DNA of 64,000 nucleotides, from contig NZ_VTHK01000020.1 of the NCBI RefSeq assembly GCF_009765355.1, forward strand, positions 47,931 to 111,930. The letters are read 5' to 3'. Made by a program: the position numbers and the translations under genes. Origin of the DNA: Amycolatopsis anabasis. Lineage in GTDB: Bacteria > Actinomycetota > Actinomycetes > Mycobacteriales > Pseudonocardiaceae. The notes beneath the pieces are model-generated. The model saw only the letters and a program-made list of their open reading frames with translations. It made no database searches and had not been told where the DNA came from. Of this stretch, positions 49,776 to 58,710 are shown one piece after another (the first letter of the stretch is position 1; every line of letters begins with the position of its first letter).

Positions 49776-51146
49776 GTGAACGGTTCCGGTGAGGTCAGCC
49801 GACGTGCTGCGCTCGGTATCGGTGTGGCGTGGGCGGTGGCCGCCTGCGGTTCGAACGGCAACAACGCTTCGACGGACAACGACCCGCTCGCGGTGGCGAC
49901 CGATGCGTACGTTTTCGGGTATCCGCTGGTGCTGATGGACGCCACCCGCGCCAGCGGCGGGCCGGTCAACCGGTTCGTGCATGCCGACTCGCTGCCGACT
50001 CCGGCGGACCGGATGGTGGTGCGGATGAACCTGGACACCCTGTACTCGCAGGCATGGCTGGATTTGGCGTCCGAACCGCTGGTGCTGCAGGTCCCCGCGA
50101 TGGACGGCGGCCGCTACTGGCTGATGCAGCTGCTGGACGCCTGGAGCAACACCGCGCACAACCCCAGCAGCGTCCGCCCGCGGACGCAGCCGCCGTTCAC
50201 CTACCTGCTGACCGGGCCGGGCTGGTCGGGCACCGTGCCTGCCGGGGTCACCCATCTGCCGCTGCCGACCAACACGGTCTGGTTGATCGGACGGGTACAG
50301 GTCAACGGGCACGACGATCTCGCCGCGGTGCGCGCGATCCAGGACAAGCTGAAACTCGCGCCGCTCAGCGCCTGGCAGGCCAACCCCGACGCCGCGACGC
50401 CTGGCCTCACCCTCGGCGCCGCGACGAAGAAGTCCTCCCCGGCCCGCGATGTCGCCGCCATGACCGGTCCCGCGTTCTTCGCCAAGATGTGCGCGCTGCT
50501 GCCCGCCAACCAGCCCGCCACCGCCGATCAGCCCGCGATGCGCCGCTTCGCGAGCATCGGAATCGCCCCTGGCGCGACGCCCACCGCCGACCCGGCGATT
50601 CTCAACGCGGCGGCACAGGCGGCCAAACAGCGGATCACCGACTACCACGACCCGACCGCGCGGAACGTCAACGGCTGGAGCTGCCACACCGGCCTCGGCT
50701 CCTACGGCACCAACTACCCGCTGCGCGCCGCCACCGCGGCCGTCGGGCTCGGCGCCAACCTCGCCGAGGACGCGCTCTACCCCCGCCTCGACGCGGTCGC
50801 CGACACCAACGGCACGCCCCGCCGGTTCCGGCTGCACTTCCCCGCCGGGGGACTCCCTCCGGTGGACGCGTTCTGGTCCCTCACCGCCTATGACGCCGAC
50901 AGCTTCCTCATCGCCAATCCCGCCGACATCTACGCCGTCGGCCACCAGCCCCCGATCCGCACCAACCCCGACGGATCCACCGACATCGTCGTCCAGCACG
51001 CCGACCCCGGCCCCGCGGTCCCCCGCGGCAACTGGCTACCCATACCCGCGACCGGCAAGTTCTCCCTCACCCTGCGGCTCTACGCACCCAAACCCGAGGC
51101 CGCCAACGGAACCTGGCGCCCGCCCACACTCGACACGACGACCTAG
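49776..51146 (+). CDS. DUF1254/DUF1214 lipoprotein
   Basis: A 456-residue exported protein. 'SRRAALGIGVAWAVAACGSN' combines a twin-arginine motif with a lipobox Cys, so it is probably a Tat-exported lipoprotein. The mature part is a DUF1254 domain ('DAYVFGYPLVLMDATR', 'NLDTLYSQAWLDLASEPLVL') and a C-terminal DUF1214 domain ('FWSLTAYDADSFLIANP', 'GNWLPIPATGKFSLTLRLYA'). The biochemical role is unknown. GTG 49776 has GGGAG seven bases upstream; ATG 49740 has no site. It is divergent from the quinone reductase. Confidence 0.84.
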   Translation: MNGSGEVSRRAALGIGVAWAVAACGSNGNNASTDNDPLAVATDAYVFGYPLVLMDATRASGGPVNRFVHADSLPTPADRMVVRMNLDTLYSQAWLDLASEPLVLQVPAMDGGRYWLMQLLDAWSNTAHNPSSVRPRTQPPFTYLLTGPGWSGTVPAGVTHLPLPTNTVWLIGRVQVNGHDDLAAVRAIQDKLKLAPLSAWQANPDAATPGLTLGAATKKSSPARDVAAMTGPAFFAKMCALLPANQPATADQPAMRRFASIGIAPGATPTADPAILNAAAQAAKQRITDYHDPTARNVNGWSCHTGLGSYGTNYPLRAATAAVGLGANLAEDALYPRLDAVADTNGTPRRFRLHFPAGGLPPVDAFWSLTAYDADSFLIANPADIYAVGHQPPIRTNPDGSTDIVVQHADPGPAVPRGNWLPIPATGKFSLTLRLYAPKPEAANGTWRPPTLDTTT

Positions 51147-51184
51147 TGCGCGAGGCCGTCGATCATCAGGACGAGGGTGCAGTT

Positions 51185-51212
51185 TGACACTCGCCGCGCG
51201 GAGGTTATAGCT
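51185..51212 (+). promoter_or_regulatory. Predicted promoter of the LuxR-type regulator
   Basis: TTGACA (51185-51190) and TATAGC (51207-51212) with a 16-base spacer lie about 55 bases before the LuxR-type gene start, a near-consensus vegetative promoter. Confidence 0.6.
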
Positions 51213-51266
51213 TCTAGCCAAAGCAAGGAGTAGTCACCAAGCGGTCGTGACGCCGGGAGGAACGCC

Positions 51267-52043
51267 ATGTCCAGCACCTGTCAGCGACAAGGTGCCGACT
51301 TGGCCGCCGCGTCCGGGCACCTCGGCTCGCATCCCGGGTTTCCCGAAGGGCTTCTCGCCGGGACTTCGATCACGGCTCGCGGCCACCGGCGGGAAAGCAC
51401 CGTGGGAGCGGCGGCCGTGGCGGTCGCCGTGTACGCGCCGGATCTGGTGGCCAGGCTCGGCGCGACCAGCATCCTCGGCGCGGACCCGCGGCTGAACGTG
51501 CTCGACGAGGCCGGCTTCGCGGCCGCCGAGATCATCGTGGTGGTGGCGGATTCCATCGGCGAGCGGGTTTTCAAGTTCCTGCGCGAGGCGCGTGACGGGT
51601 CACGTCTGGAGTCCCCGCCGCGGTGCGTGGTCGTCACTGATCATTTCCGGACCGAGGTTCTGATGACGGCGATCGAGTGCGGAATGGCCGCGTTACTGCC
51701 GCGACGCACGCTCGAGGGCGAGAAACTGGTCCGGACGATTCTCGCGGTCAGCCAAGGCGCGGCTGCCCTGCCACCCAGGCTGCAGGGCAGCCTGCTTACC
51801 CAGCTCGAACGGGTGCAGCGGGACGTGCTGGAACCCCAGGGCCTTGCCCTGTCCGGTCTGTCCACACGCGAACGTGAAATCCTGCGACTACTGGCCGACG
51901 GCCACGGCACCGAAGAGATCGCGGCCATGCTGGCGTATTCGGAGAGCACGGTGAAACAGGTCCTGCACCGCGTGATGACCCGCTACGAACTCAACAACCG
52001 CACCCACGCGGTCGCATTCGCGCTCCGCACCGGAGCGATCTGA
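51267..52043 (+). CDS. LuxR-family (NarL-like) transcriptional regulator
   Basis: A 258-residue protein: residues 45-180 look like a receiver domain without a clear phospho-acceptor pattern ('VVVADSIGERVFKFL', 'CVVVTDHFRTEVLMTAIECG', 'AALLPRR'), followed by a LuxR helix-turn-helix 'LSTREREILRLLADGHGTEE' and 'IAAMLAYSESTVKQVLHRVM'. No kinase gene is adjacent, so it may be an atypical orphan regulator. Related genes often neighbour actinomycete injection-system clusters, which makes it a candidate controller of the downstream eCIS operon, but this is inference. GGGAGG precedes the start. Confidence 0.83.
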   Translation: MSSTCQRQGADLAAASGHLGSHPGFPEGLLAGTSITARGHRRESTVGAAAVAVAVYAPDLVARLGATSILGADPRLNVLDEAGFAAAEIIVVVADSIGERVFKFLREARDGSRLESPPRCVVVTDHFRTEVLMTAIECGMAALLPRRTLEGEKLVRTILAVSQGAAALPPRLQGSLLTQLERVQRDVLEPQGLALSGLSTREREILRLLADGHGTEEIAAMLAYSESTVKQVLHRVMTRYELNNRTHAVAFALRTGAI

Positions 52044-52084
52044 AGGGAATTCCGACGGTTACCCCGCCAGCCGGGGCGGCCTGG

Positions 52085-52356
52085 TCACCGCGAGAGCAGG
52101 GTGTGGAGTTCGTCGCCGAGCCGCAGGGTGCGGTCGAATTCCATTCCGGTGAAGTGTCCGGCGAGTTCGAGCGACAGAGTGCCGTGCAGCCGGGTCCAGA
52201 AGAGCCTGATGAACGACCGCCGGGTGCTCGCTCACCCATTCGCGGATGACGCGGGCAGCCCGCCGCGATGATCTGCTCCCACGCGTGCTGCTTGATCTCC
52301 GCACGCACCTGGACCCGGTAACGCTCCCGCGGACTCTGCCCGCCTCGGCCCGCCAT
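52085..52356 (-). pseudogene. TetR-family regulator, internally deleted
   Basis: The frame from ATG 52356 encodes a TetR-like N-terminus (SPRERYRVQVRAEIKQHAWE then QIIAAG), then loses likeness. Another frame gives a TetR-like C-terminus (RSFIRLFWTRLHGTLSLELA, GHFTGMEFDRTLRLGDEL) ending at the stop 52085-52087. Only about 90 codons remain of a normal 190 or more, in different frames, so about 100 codons including most of the DNA-binding helix were deleted. The probable operator and the divergent target gene are still present. Confidence 0.75.
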
Positions 52357-52393
52357 CACACATCACTTTTACCATTGCCCCTTAGAGTCATAC

Positions 52394-52408
52394 GTTATAA
52401 GCTATAAC
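52394..52408. promoter_or_regulatory. Palindromic operator of the lost TetR regulator
   Basis: GTTATA-AGC-TATAAC is a perfect 6-bp-arm palindrome in an A/T-rich patch between the TetR remnant and the divergent small membrane protein gene, where a TetR site is expected. Confidence 0.55.
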
Positions 52409-52465
52409 TCTAACGACAAGTACTAACAATAATCGCCAAGTCGATCCAGGAATGAGGAGAAGACG

Positions 52466-52849
52466 ATGACCACCATCCTGCAATCCGACCGCACCGCCAC
52501 CCGCCCTTCGCTGCCCGTTCTCATCGCGGCCTGGGCTGTTCCGGTCCTCGTTGTCGGCCAGTTCGCCCTGATTTCCGGTATCCCGATCGCCGTGGTGCTG
52601 ATCGGCAGCCTGCGCACCCCTCGGTTGGGCGCACTGCGCTGGTGGGCCGGCGCTCTCACCGCGGTCTACGCCGTCCCGCTGGCGCTGTGGCTGCTCGGGC
52701 CGAGCAGTGCGCCAAGCCTGTCGAAGTACCTGAGCCCGCTGGTCACCGCGCTGTTCGCCGCCACAGGTGTCGCCGTCGCCATCGCACATCACGTCCTGCG
52801 CAGAAGCTCCCGAGCAGCGACCCGCGAACGATCAAGCCGACACCGCTGA
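52466..52849 (+). CDS. Small integral membrane protein
   Basis: A 127-residue protein with about three or four membrane segments ('VLIAAWAVPVLVVGQFALIS', 'AVVLIGSL', 'WWAGALTAVYAVPLALWLLG', 'LSPLVTALFAATGVAVAIAH') and a basic C-terminal tail. I recognise no family. GAGGAGAAG lies ahead of the start. It is divergent from the TetR remnant with an operator between them, so it was probably TetR-regulated and may now be constitutive. Confidence 0.7.
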   Translation: MTTILQSDRTATRPSLPVLIAAWAVPVLVVGQFALISGIPIAVVLIGSLRTPRLGALRWWAGALTAVYAVPLALWLLGPSSAPSLSKYLSPLVTALFAATGVAVAIAHHVLRRSSRAATRERSSRHR

Positions 52850-53313
52850 TCGGTGGCCCGAAGCGCCATCTTCTGACCCGACAAGCAGGCGCCAAATCCG
52901 GAGAAATGCACGATCGGCCCGCCGAAATTATCCTTAAGGGCACAGTGGATCTTCCAACTGGGTGATGGTGACCAGTCGAGACTGGCGGGTTGATCGCGGC
53001 CGCGGATAGGTTCCGCTTGTGCGCGATGCCCGGCAGCGCAACACGCTGGATGTCATGCACAGGCAGCGGCCCGTTTCCGATACCCCCCAGATCGATTGAG
53101 CGGGCCGCTGTTTCCTATTCGTCGCACCGGGAGCTTTTCGGGCACTGGGTCAGATCCGCCCATACCGCATCGCATCCTTCGAATTACGCGGCAAGGATGT
53201 TCGATGGGACCGCAAACGAAGGTCTTCAGGGCAAACATCGGTCGTGCTGATTGATTCTGCACATGCCGGTGGCACGCTACGGAACGCCGGCATTGATTAA
53301 AGGAGAACCGCAC
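52850..53313. other. Intergenic region without a supported gene
   Basis: About 460 bases, less GC-rich than its surroundings. Short frames show no recognisable domain. It should contain the promoter of the secreted protein gene that follows; I see no clear terminator or RNA gene. Confidence 0.4.
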
Positions 53314-53979
53314 GTGAACCGGAAAACCACTGTCAGAAAGGTGCTCGGACGCACCTGCTCACTGATCGCCCTCGGCGCCATGACCGTCGCGCTGACGCCG
53401 ACACCCGCGACCGCTGGAACAACAACCAAAACATACGATTTCAGCTACGAAAGCGGTTTCGAGGGGTGGGTCCCCAAAACCGACGAGACCTCCGGGGCGC
53501 CGGACTGCGACGGTCCGCACGACTCGGCTATTGTGCGTTCCGCCGCCAAGGCCCGCACCGGCACGCACAGCCTCGACTTCAAGGTGAGAAGCCCGCACGA
53601 CTGCGGGCTGGCTTATGTCGACCGCCAGTTCGATGTCGGCACCACCAATCCGGTGCGGCTCGACCTGTCGCTCTGGCTGTGGAGCGAGGACTACGAAGGC
53701 GGTACCGGCGGCCTGTTCGCGGTACTGGCACGCGGCGGAGCCGACTGCGTCAGCGATCCACGATGGAACCGCGGAGGCGGCGGCTGGGAAGGCTTCACCG
53801 AGCTCGGATCGACCGGGCACGCGGAAGGCCCGGGCTGGTACAACTACCGCTACCGGGCCACGGTCACCCCGAACCCCAGCGGTCACATCTGTGTCTCCCA
53901 AGCCATGAAGCTGTCGTCGACCACCGGTGAAGACTTCAAGCACTACTACCTCGACGACACCAAGGTGACCATCAACTGA
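53314..53979 (+). CDS. Secreted protein with a jelly-roll-like domain
   Basis: A 221-residue protein with a Sec signal peptide (basic start NRKTTVRKVLGRTCSLIALG, hydrophobic core, 'TPATAG' cleavage region). The mature 187 residues are beta-rich: 'YDFSYESGFEGWVPKTDETS', 'TGTHSLDFKVRSPHDCGLAY' and 'DFKHYYLDDTKVTIN' resemble carbohydrate-binding jelly-roll modules that begin with a '...FE.G..GW' strand. Four Cys residues could form disulfides. GTG 53314 has AAGGAGA upstream. No catalytic domain is present; a binding role is likely but unproven. Confidence 0.78.
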   Translation: MNRKTTVRKVLGRTCSLIALGAMTVALTPTPATAGTTTKTYDFSYESGFEGWVPKTDETSGAPDCDGPHDSAIVRSAAKARTGTHSLDFKVRSPHDCGLAYVDRQFDVGTTNPVRLDLSLWLWSEDYEGGTGGLFAVLARGGADCVSDPRWNRGGGGWEGFTELGSTGHAEGPGWYNYRYRATVTPNPSGHICVSQAMKLSSTTGEDFKHYYLDDTKVTIN

Positions 53980-54064
53980 CCCGACTTTCCGAGCACAGCA
54001 CGAAGTTTCGTCGTGGCCGATCCCGAACACCTGCGTTCTCGTTCACGTATTGGAGTTTCTTCGC

Positions 54065-54862
54065 ATGTCCACCGCAGTCAGGTCACGGGCTGTCCGCCGC
54101 CGTTGGTGGTGGTTCCTGTGGAGCCTCCTGGTCGTGCCGGCGATCGGCATCACGGCGTACTTCGTGACCCCGTACGTGAGCGGAAGTTCGACGGTGCCGA
54201 TCGACATGAGCATCCCGGGCTACTACGTCAGCCTGGCGGTGCACGCGGTGCCCGCCGGGCTGGCGTTGCTCATCGGGCCGTGGCAGTTCGTGCCGCGGTT
54301 GCGGGCGCGGTTCCCCCGGGCGCACCGGATGCTGGGCCGGGTGTACCTGGTCTCGGTCGTGGTCGCCGCCGCGGCGGCGACATACTCCACCGTGGTCACC
54401 CCGAGCGGTTTCGCGCTGCAGGTCGCGTTCGCCATGCTGGTGGTGGCCTGGTTGTATTCGGCCGCTCAGGCATACCGGACCATCCGGCGCGGTGCGGTGC
54501 GGCTGCACCGGATCTGGATGATCCGCAACTACGCGCTCACCTTCGCCGCGGTGACCCTGCGGCTCTACCTGCTGCTCGGTGTGCAGCTGATGAATGTCAT
54601 CCCATCGCTGCCGTACAAGGACGTCTACACCGCGAGCGCCTGGGCGTCCCTGCTGGGCAACGTGCTCGTCGCGGAATACTTCATCATCCACCGCACAACC
54701 AGCCCGCGGCACTCAGGACTAGGACGTGTTTCAAAAGCCGCGTGTTCCCGCTCAAGACGACCCGGCGCGCGCCTCGGCCGAAGGCCCCGGATTTGCGGAG
54801 GCAGGCCGCAGACCTGCGCGAGTCACGGCCTGGCTACGCAAATCCGGACGCGCGCATTATGA
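54065..54862 (+). CDS. DUF2306 membrane protein with MITE-altered C-terminus
   Basis: A 265-residue membrane protein with a basic N-terminus, then about six spans: 'FLWSLLVVPAIGITAYFVTP', 'LAVHAVPAGLALLIGPWQFV', 'RAHRMLGRVYLVSVVVAAAA' and 'MIRNYALTFAAVTLRLYLLL', matching DUF2306. From about residue 219 the sequence (LGRVSKAACSRSRRPGARLG onward) is encoded by a 148-bp MITE, not by the original gene; before insertion the frame would have continued 'LAASEEFDLAEGD'. The function of DUF2306 is unknown. The body is intact, so the protein may still be made. Confidence 0.8.
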   Translation: MSTAVRSRAVRRRWWWFLWSLLVVPAIGITAYFVTPYVSGSSTVPIDMSIPGYYVSLAVHAVPAGLALLIGPWQFVPRLRARFPRAHRMLGRVYLVSVVVAAAAATYSTVVTPSGFALQVAFAMLVVAWLYSAAQAYRTIRRGAVRLHRIWMIRNYALTFAAVTLRLYLLLGVQLMNVIPSLPYKDVYTASAWASLLGNVLVAEYFIIHRTTSPRHSGLGRVSKAACSRSRRPGARLGRRPRICGGRPQTCASHGLATQIRTRAL

Positions 54863-54870
54863 AACACAGC
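54723..54870. mobile_element. 148-bp MITE with CTAG target duplication
   Basis: The element begins GACGTGTTTCA and ends TGAAACACAGC, imperfect terminal inverted repeats (9 of 11 match). It is flanked on both sides by CTAG (54719-54722 and 54871-54874), a target duplication of IS5-family (IS427-like) transposases. An internal inverted repeat CCGGATTTGCG/CGCAAATCCGG can fold. It encodes no transposase, so it is non-autonomous. It replaces the end of the DUF2306 gene, and the right-hand CTAG supplies the stop codon of the eCIS zinc-ribbon gene. Confidence 0.75.
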
Positions 54871-55830
54871 CTAGCAGCGTCCGAAGAATTCGACCTCGCC
54901 GAGGGCGACCAGTCTTCCCGGACCGGTGCCGTAGACCGCTCGCACGGTGAGCCGTAGCTCGGTCACGTCGGAGATCGCCAGCGCGGTGTGCTGCGGCCCC
55001 GGCTGGTCGGCCAGCCGCACCGCGCTGGTCTGCTGTCCCCCGCCCTCGGTGATCGCGGTGAGTTCCAGCTCCGCGGGCCGGGCCTGCGCGTTGAAGACTT
55101 CGCGTTCGGTGGAGGCTCCGCTGTTCACCACGATATCGAGCAACCGGCATGGGCGGTCGAACTTCGCGTCCAGGTGTTCCCCTTGCGCGGGCGCGGGCGC
55201 CGCGGGCGCCCAGAACCGGTTGGTGAACCCGTCCACGGCCAGCCCCGCCGGGTGCCCGTCGGCCGCGCTGGAGGCGGTGATCGCCGGGGTGAGCGCGGCG
55301 GGCTTGCTGGTCTTGTCCTTCACCGCGGTGACGATGTCCGGTCCATAGCGGACCAGCGCGCCCACCACCAGCGCCAGGATCGCCAGCACCAGCAGGAAAA
55401 CCGGGAACCGGATCCGCCGCCGGAACCGGGGCAGGCGGAGCCGTCGCCACCACGGCACCCGTGGGGCCTCGACCTTGGTCTCGTTCAGGACCGCGCCGCA
55501 GCGCCGGCAGAACCGGCGGCCGGGTGCGTTCGGCGTACCGCAGTTCGGGCACGGGCGGTCGTCCGGACCGGCCGGCGCCTGGGCATCGATCGCCGAGCGG
55601 ACGGTGGGGCGCTTGCTGACCGGTTTGCTCGGCTGCACGGCACCCGGCTGTTCGCCACCGCTGACCGGCGCGGGCTCGACGGGAGCCGGAGCGGGTTCGG
55701 CCGGTGTTTCCGGTTTGCCCCAGTCCAGGTAGGCCCCGCAGTTCCCGCAGAACGATTCACCCTCGGTGACCGGCGCGCCGCACACCTCGCACCGCCGCAC
55801 CTGCTCGCCGACGTTTCCAGCCATGGTCAC
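54871..55830 (-). CDS. eCIS-associated zinc-ribbon membrane protein with discoidin-like domain
   Basis: A 319-residue protein with two CxxC zinc ribbons (CEVCGAPVTEGESFCGNCG at about residue 14, CPNCGTPNAPGRRFCRRCG at about 93) separated by a Pro-rich linker. A single membrane span near 'FPVFLLVLAILALVVGALV' follows, then a C-terminal beta-sandwich ('ASSAADGHPAGLAVDGFTNR', 'FWAP') like discoidin/NADase-type glycan-binding domains. Zinc ribbons should be cytoplasmic and the sandwich outside. It may tether or register the injection particle at the membrane (inference). GTG 55830 gives a GTGA overlap. Its stop lies in the MITE's target duplication. Confidence 0.8.
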   Translation of the reverse strand: MTMAGNVGEQVRRCEVCGAPVTEGESFCGNCGAYLDWGKPETPAEPAPAPVEPAPVSGGEQPGAVQPSKPVSKRPTVRSAIDAQAPAGPDDRPCPNCGTPNAPGRRFCRRCGAVLNETKVEAPRVPWWRRLRLPRFRRRIRFPVFLLVLAILALVVGALVRYGPDIVTAVKDKTSKPAALTPAITASSAADGHPAGLAVDGFTNRFWAPAAPAPAQGEHLDAKFDRPCRLLDIVVNSGASTEREVFNAQARPAELELTAITEGGGQQTSAVRLADQPGPQHTALAISDVTELRLTVRAVYGTGPGRLVALGEVEFFGRC

Positions 55831-56348
55831 AGCACCCCGATCTCCACCGTGAACGCGAGATGCGCCGGGCAGGAATCGGCCACCACGCGCTCCACTTCGC
55901 CCCGCCGGACGGCCGCCGGTTCGGGCACCCGCAGCCGCACGGTCAGCACCGGCGCGCCGGGCGCGGGCAGCGCCGAGCCGGGGGTGCCCGACCAGGTCAC
56001 CCCGCCCGGATCGGCGATTTCGACCTCGCCGCCGAACTCCGCGCGCAGCCGCTCGGCCAGCCCGCGCCTGGTCCCCCGCCGCCGGTGCCGCTCCACCGCA
56101 CGGGCCACCGATTCCCGCCCGGACGGCCGGTCGGCCGCCACCCAGAACCCGAGCAGCGGCAGGAAATCCGCCGGGGCCAGCGCCGGGTCGAAATACGCGG
56201 GCAGGTTGTCCAGCACGGAAAGCACCGGCGACAGGACCTCGTCCAGCCCGGCGGTGAAGCGCTGGGCGACCGCATCGTCCGCGTACATCCCGGGCAGTTG
56301 GTCCCCGATCGGATACCGGCTCGGCAGGCCGGTCACCGCCGCGCGCAT
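55827..56348 (-). CDS. Contractile injection system tail protein I-like baseplate protein
   Basis: A 173-residue protein of the phage tail protein I group: 'YPIGDQLPGMYADDAVAQRF', 'LDNLPAYFDPALAPADFLPL', 'LGFWVAADRP' and 'RHRRRGTRRGLAERLRAEFG' are characteristic of gpI/Afp12-type wedge proteins that cap the baseplate arm. It is the expected neighbour of the baseplate J gene, which it overlaps by one base, and of the zinc-ribbon gene (GTGA overlap). Confidence 0.87.
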   Translation of the reverse strand: MRAAVTGLPSRYPIGDQLPGMYADDAVAQRFTAGLDEVLSPVLSVLDNLPAYFDPALAPADFLPLLGFWVAADRPSGRESVARAVERHRRRGTRRGLAERLRAEFGGEVEIADPGGVTWSGTPGSALPAPGAPVLTVRLRVPEPAAVRRGEVERVVADSCPAHLAFTVEIGVL

Positions 56349-58297
56349 CAGGCGCTCTCCGCGACGGTGACCTGGTGCTGGTAGGAGAAGATCAGCGAAG
56401 TGCGGGAGATTTCCAGCACGTTCACCGGTTCGCCGCGCCGGCCGGTGATCGGGTCGGCGGGGAACATCCGCAGCTCCTCCACCATCGACACCCCGGCCGC
56501 GCCGGCGAGCACGGCGTGCACCTCGCCGAACTGCACCGGCCGCCCGAACGGCCAGCCCCGGCCGTCCGGCCCGCCCCGCAACGGATTGAGATACCGGTAC
56601 AACGCGTCCAGGGCCGCGCGCCGGGCCCGTTCGGGCGAGCCGGACGCGCGCAGCCGCGCCACCACGGTCACGCCCTGGTAGTACGGCGGCTCGACGACCA
56701 CCCTGGTGCCGACCAGCCTGCGCTCATCGAGGGTTCCCGCGATCGCGGCAAGCATGTCCCGCGGCGGGATCAGTTGCTCCAGCCGCAGTTGGTCGCCGGT
56801 GTCGGCGGTCGCACCCGGCACGACGAGCACCCGCACCGCCGACTCACCGGAATCGGCCTCGGCCGCGGGCACACACCGGATCCGGGCCGCCGCCGGTGCG
56901 GCGCCGCGCGCGATCAACTCGAAATCGTCCACGGTGACCGCGCGTTCCTGGGTGCGCAACGCCAGCGGGCCACGCAACTTGGCCGCTTCGACCGTCTCAC
57001 CGTCCACCCCGCCGCTCGCCGCCTCCCGGTTCTCCACCCGAGCGACATAGGGCACCGAACTGCGCAGCACCGAGATCGCCCGGCGCGCGACGTTGCCCGC
57101 CCGGCCGCCGCCGGTCCGATAGCGGCGCACCCTGATCACCGCGCCCTTCGGCGGTACCGCGCCGTAATGGCGGATGCCGCCGTCCGGCTCGCGGACCGCG
57201 GGCCCGAAGGCGAACTCGCCGCCGGTCGCGTTCAGCACCACGTGCCGGTCGGCGCCGGAAGACTCGCCGAAGTGCTCCACAGTGCACCACTCCTGCCAGC
57301 CGGTCCCGTCGGAAACCTCCACCACCACCGGCGCGCCATCGGTGAGCACCGGCCGCCGGCTCACCGAGAAGCGTTGCCCGGCAACGCCTTCCGATTCACC
57401 GATGACCTCGTCGAGCACGGTTTCCGCGTGTTCGGCGGTGATCGTGCCACCGATGGTGAACACCTCGGCCGCGCTGACCGTCGGCGACTCCGAGTAGAAG
57501 GGCTGCCCGGCGACCGGCTCCAGGACCCGGCAGCGCAGCCACCCCGCCCGCACCCCCGCGATCACCGAGGCGGTGTGCCCGGCGGGTACGTGCAGCACGA
57601 CATCCCCCGGCCGGTTCAACCCGCCTGTGCTGTCCGAATCCACCTCGCACGGTGCCCAGCCGCCGCCGTCCCAGGCTTCCCAGACCAGCGGCGGCTGGCG
57701 GGGATCCACGCCGACGCCCTCGACCTCGCTGTCCAGCCGGATCACCACCGCGCAGCGCGGCACCGCGGCGGACAACCCGAGCAGCATGGTGTCCCCCACC
57801 GCGGGCGGCGTCGCGAAACAGCCCACGTCCTGACCGGACAGCAGCTCGTCGGTGCGGTCGACGGGGACGCCGGAGGCCGCGCTGGTCACCAGCTTGTCCA
57901 GCGAACACGGCACCACGACCAGCTCGTCCGCGGTGGCGAAGGAAACCGCGTCCTCGGTCTCGCTGCGCATCGTGGTCACCTCCGTGCCGGCCCGCAGCAC
58001 CACCGGCTCCGGCTGGGGCGCGGACAGCCAGAACGTGACCTCGGCGCGCGCGGCGGTCGGCGGGAACAACCGCACCCCGAGCAGGTCGAGGAACGCCAGG
58101 TAGTTGCGTTCGGGTACCCGGTTGAGCCGGTAGATCAGCTGGTCGACCATGTGCGCGAAGGTTTCGATCAGGGTGACCCCGGGATCGGACACGTTGTGGT
58201 CCGTCCACTCCGGACAACGCTGTTGCACATAGCGTTTCGCCTCGTCGACCAGCTGCTGGAAACGCCGGTCGTCCAGATTGGGGGCAGGCAGGGTCAT
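56348..58297 (-). CDS. Baseplate J-like wedge protein
   Basis: A 649-residue protein of the 'putative baseplate assembly protein' type (gpJ/Afp11-like): 'LDDRRFQQLVDEAKRYVQQR' and 'DPGVTLIETFAHMVDQLIYR' with 'RVPERNYLAFLDLLGVRLFP' form the conserved N-terminal region, and the core carries 'ALRTQERAVTVDDFELIARG' with 'RVLVVPGA'. It builds the baseplate wedge that triggers sheath contraction. The ATG overlaps the gp25 stop (ATGA), matching order in other injection systems. Confidence 0.9.
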   Translation of the reverse strand: MTLPAPNLDDRRFQQLVDEAKRYVQQRCPEWTDHNVSDPGVTLIETFAHMVDQLIYRLNRVPERNYLAFLDLLGVRLFPPTAARAEVTFWLSAPQPEPVVLRAGTEVTTMRSETEDAVSFATADELVVVPCSLDKLVTSAASGVPVDRTDELLSGQDVGCFATPPAVGDTMLLGLSAAVPRCAVVIRLDSEVEGVGVDPRQPPLVWEAWDGGGWAPCEVDSDSTGGLNRPGDVVLHVPAGHTASVIAGVRAGWLRCRVLEPVAGQPFYSESPTVSAAEVFTIGGTITAEHAETVLDEVIGESEGVAGQRFSVSRRPVLTDGAPVVVEVSDGTGWQEWCTVEHFGESSGADRHVVLNATGGEFAFGPAVREPDGGIRHYGAVPPKGAVIRVRRYRTGGGRAGNVARRAISVLRSSVPYVARVENREAASGGVDGETVEAAKLRGPLALRTQERAVTVDDFELIARGAAPAAARIRCVPAAEADSGESAVRVLVVPGATADTGDQLRLEQLIPPRDMLAAIAGTLDERRLVGTRVVVEPPYYQGVTVVARLRASGSPERARRAALDALYRYLNPLRGGPDGRGWPFGRPVQFGEVHAVLAGAAGVSMVEELRMFPADPITGRRGEPVNVLEISRTSLIFSYQHQVTVAESA

Positions 58298-58710
58298 GAA
58301 ATCTCGCTCGGCTCGTCGTGGGCGGGAATGACGTAGAACGGGAAGACGAGGTTGCGTGGGTTGTTCGTTTCCCGTATCCGGTAACGGATGTCGATGTACA
58401 GAATTCCGCTGTCCACCGCGTCGTAGGCGACCGCGACCTCGTCGACCTCGATCCGCGGCTCCCAGCGTTCCAGCGCGATCCGCACCTCGTAGGCGATCCG
58501 CCCCGCGGTCGCCCCGTCGCTCGGCGCGAACACGTGCTCGTGCACCCCGCAGCCGAACTCCGGGCGCATCGGCCGCTCGCCGGGTGCGGTGCCGAGGATC
58601 AGCCGGATCGACTCCTCGATCTCCTGGTCGCCCGCCACGGTCGCGATGCCGCCGGTGGTGTCCACTCGCAACGGGAACGCCCAGCCGCGCCCGATGAACC
58701 GGTCACTCAT
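58294..58710 (-). CDS. GPW/gp25-like baseplate protein
   Basis: A 138-residue gp25/GPW domain protein. 'DQEIEESIRLILGTAPGERP' and 'MRPEFGCGVHEHVFAPSD' are the hallmark motifs; 'RIRETNNPRNLVFPFYVI' ends the fold. gp25 links baseplate wedge to sheath and is the site where sheath assembly begins. ATG 58710 overlaps the PAAR stop (TGATG). Confidence 0.92.
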   Translation of the reverse strand: MSDRFIGRGWAFPLRVDTTGGIATVAGDQEIEESIRLILGTAPGERPMRPEFGCGVHEHVFAPSDGATAGRIAYEVRIALERWEPRIEVDEVAVAYDAVDSGILYIDIRYRIRETNNPRNLVFPFYVIPAHDEPSEIS

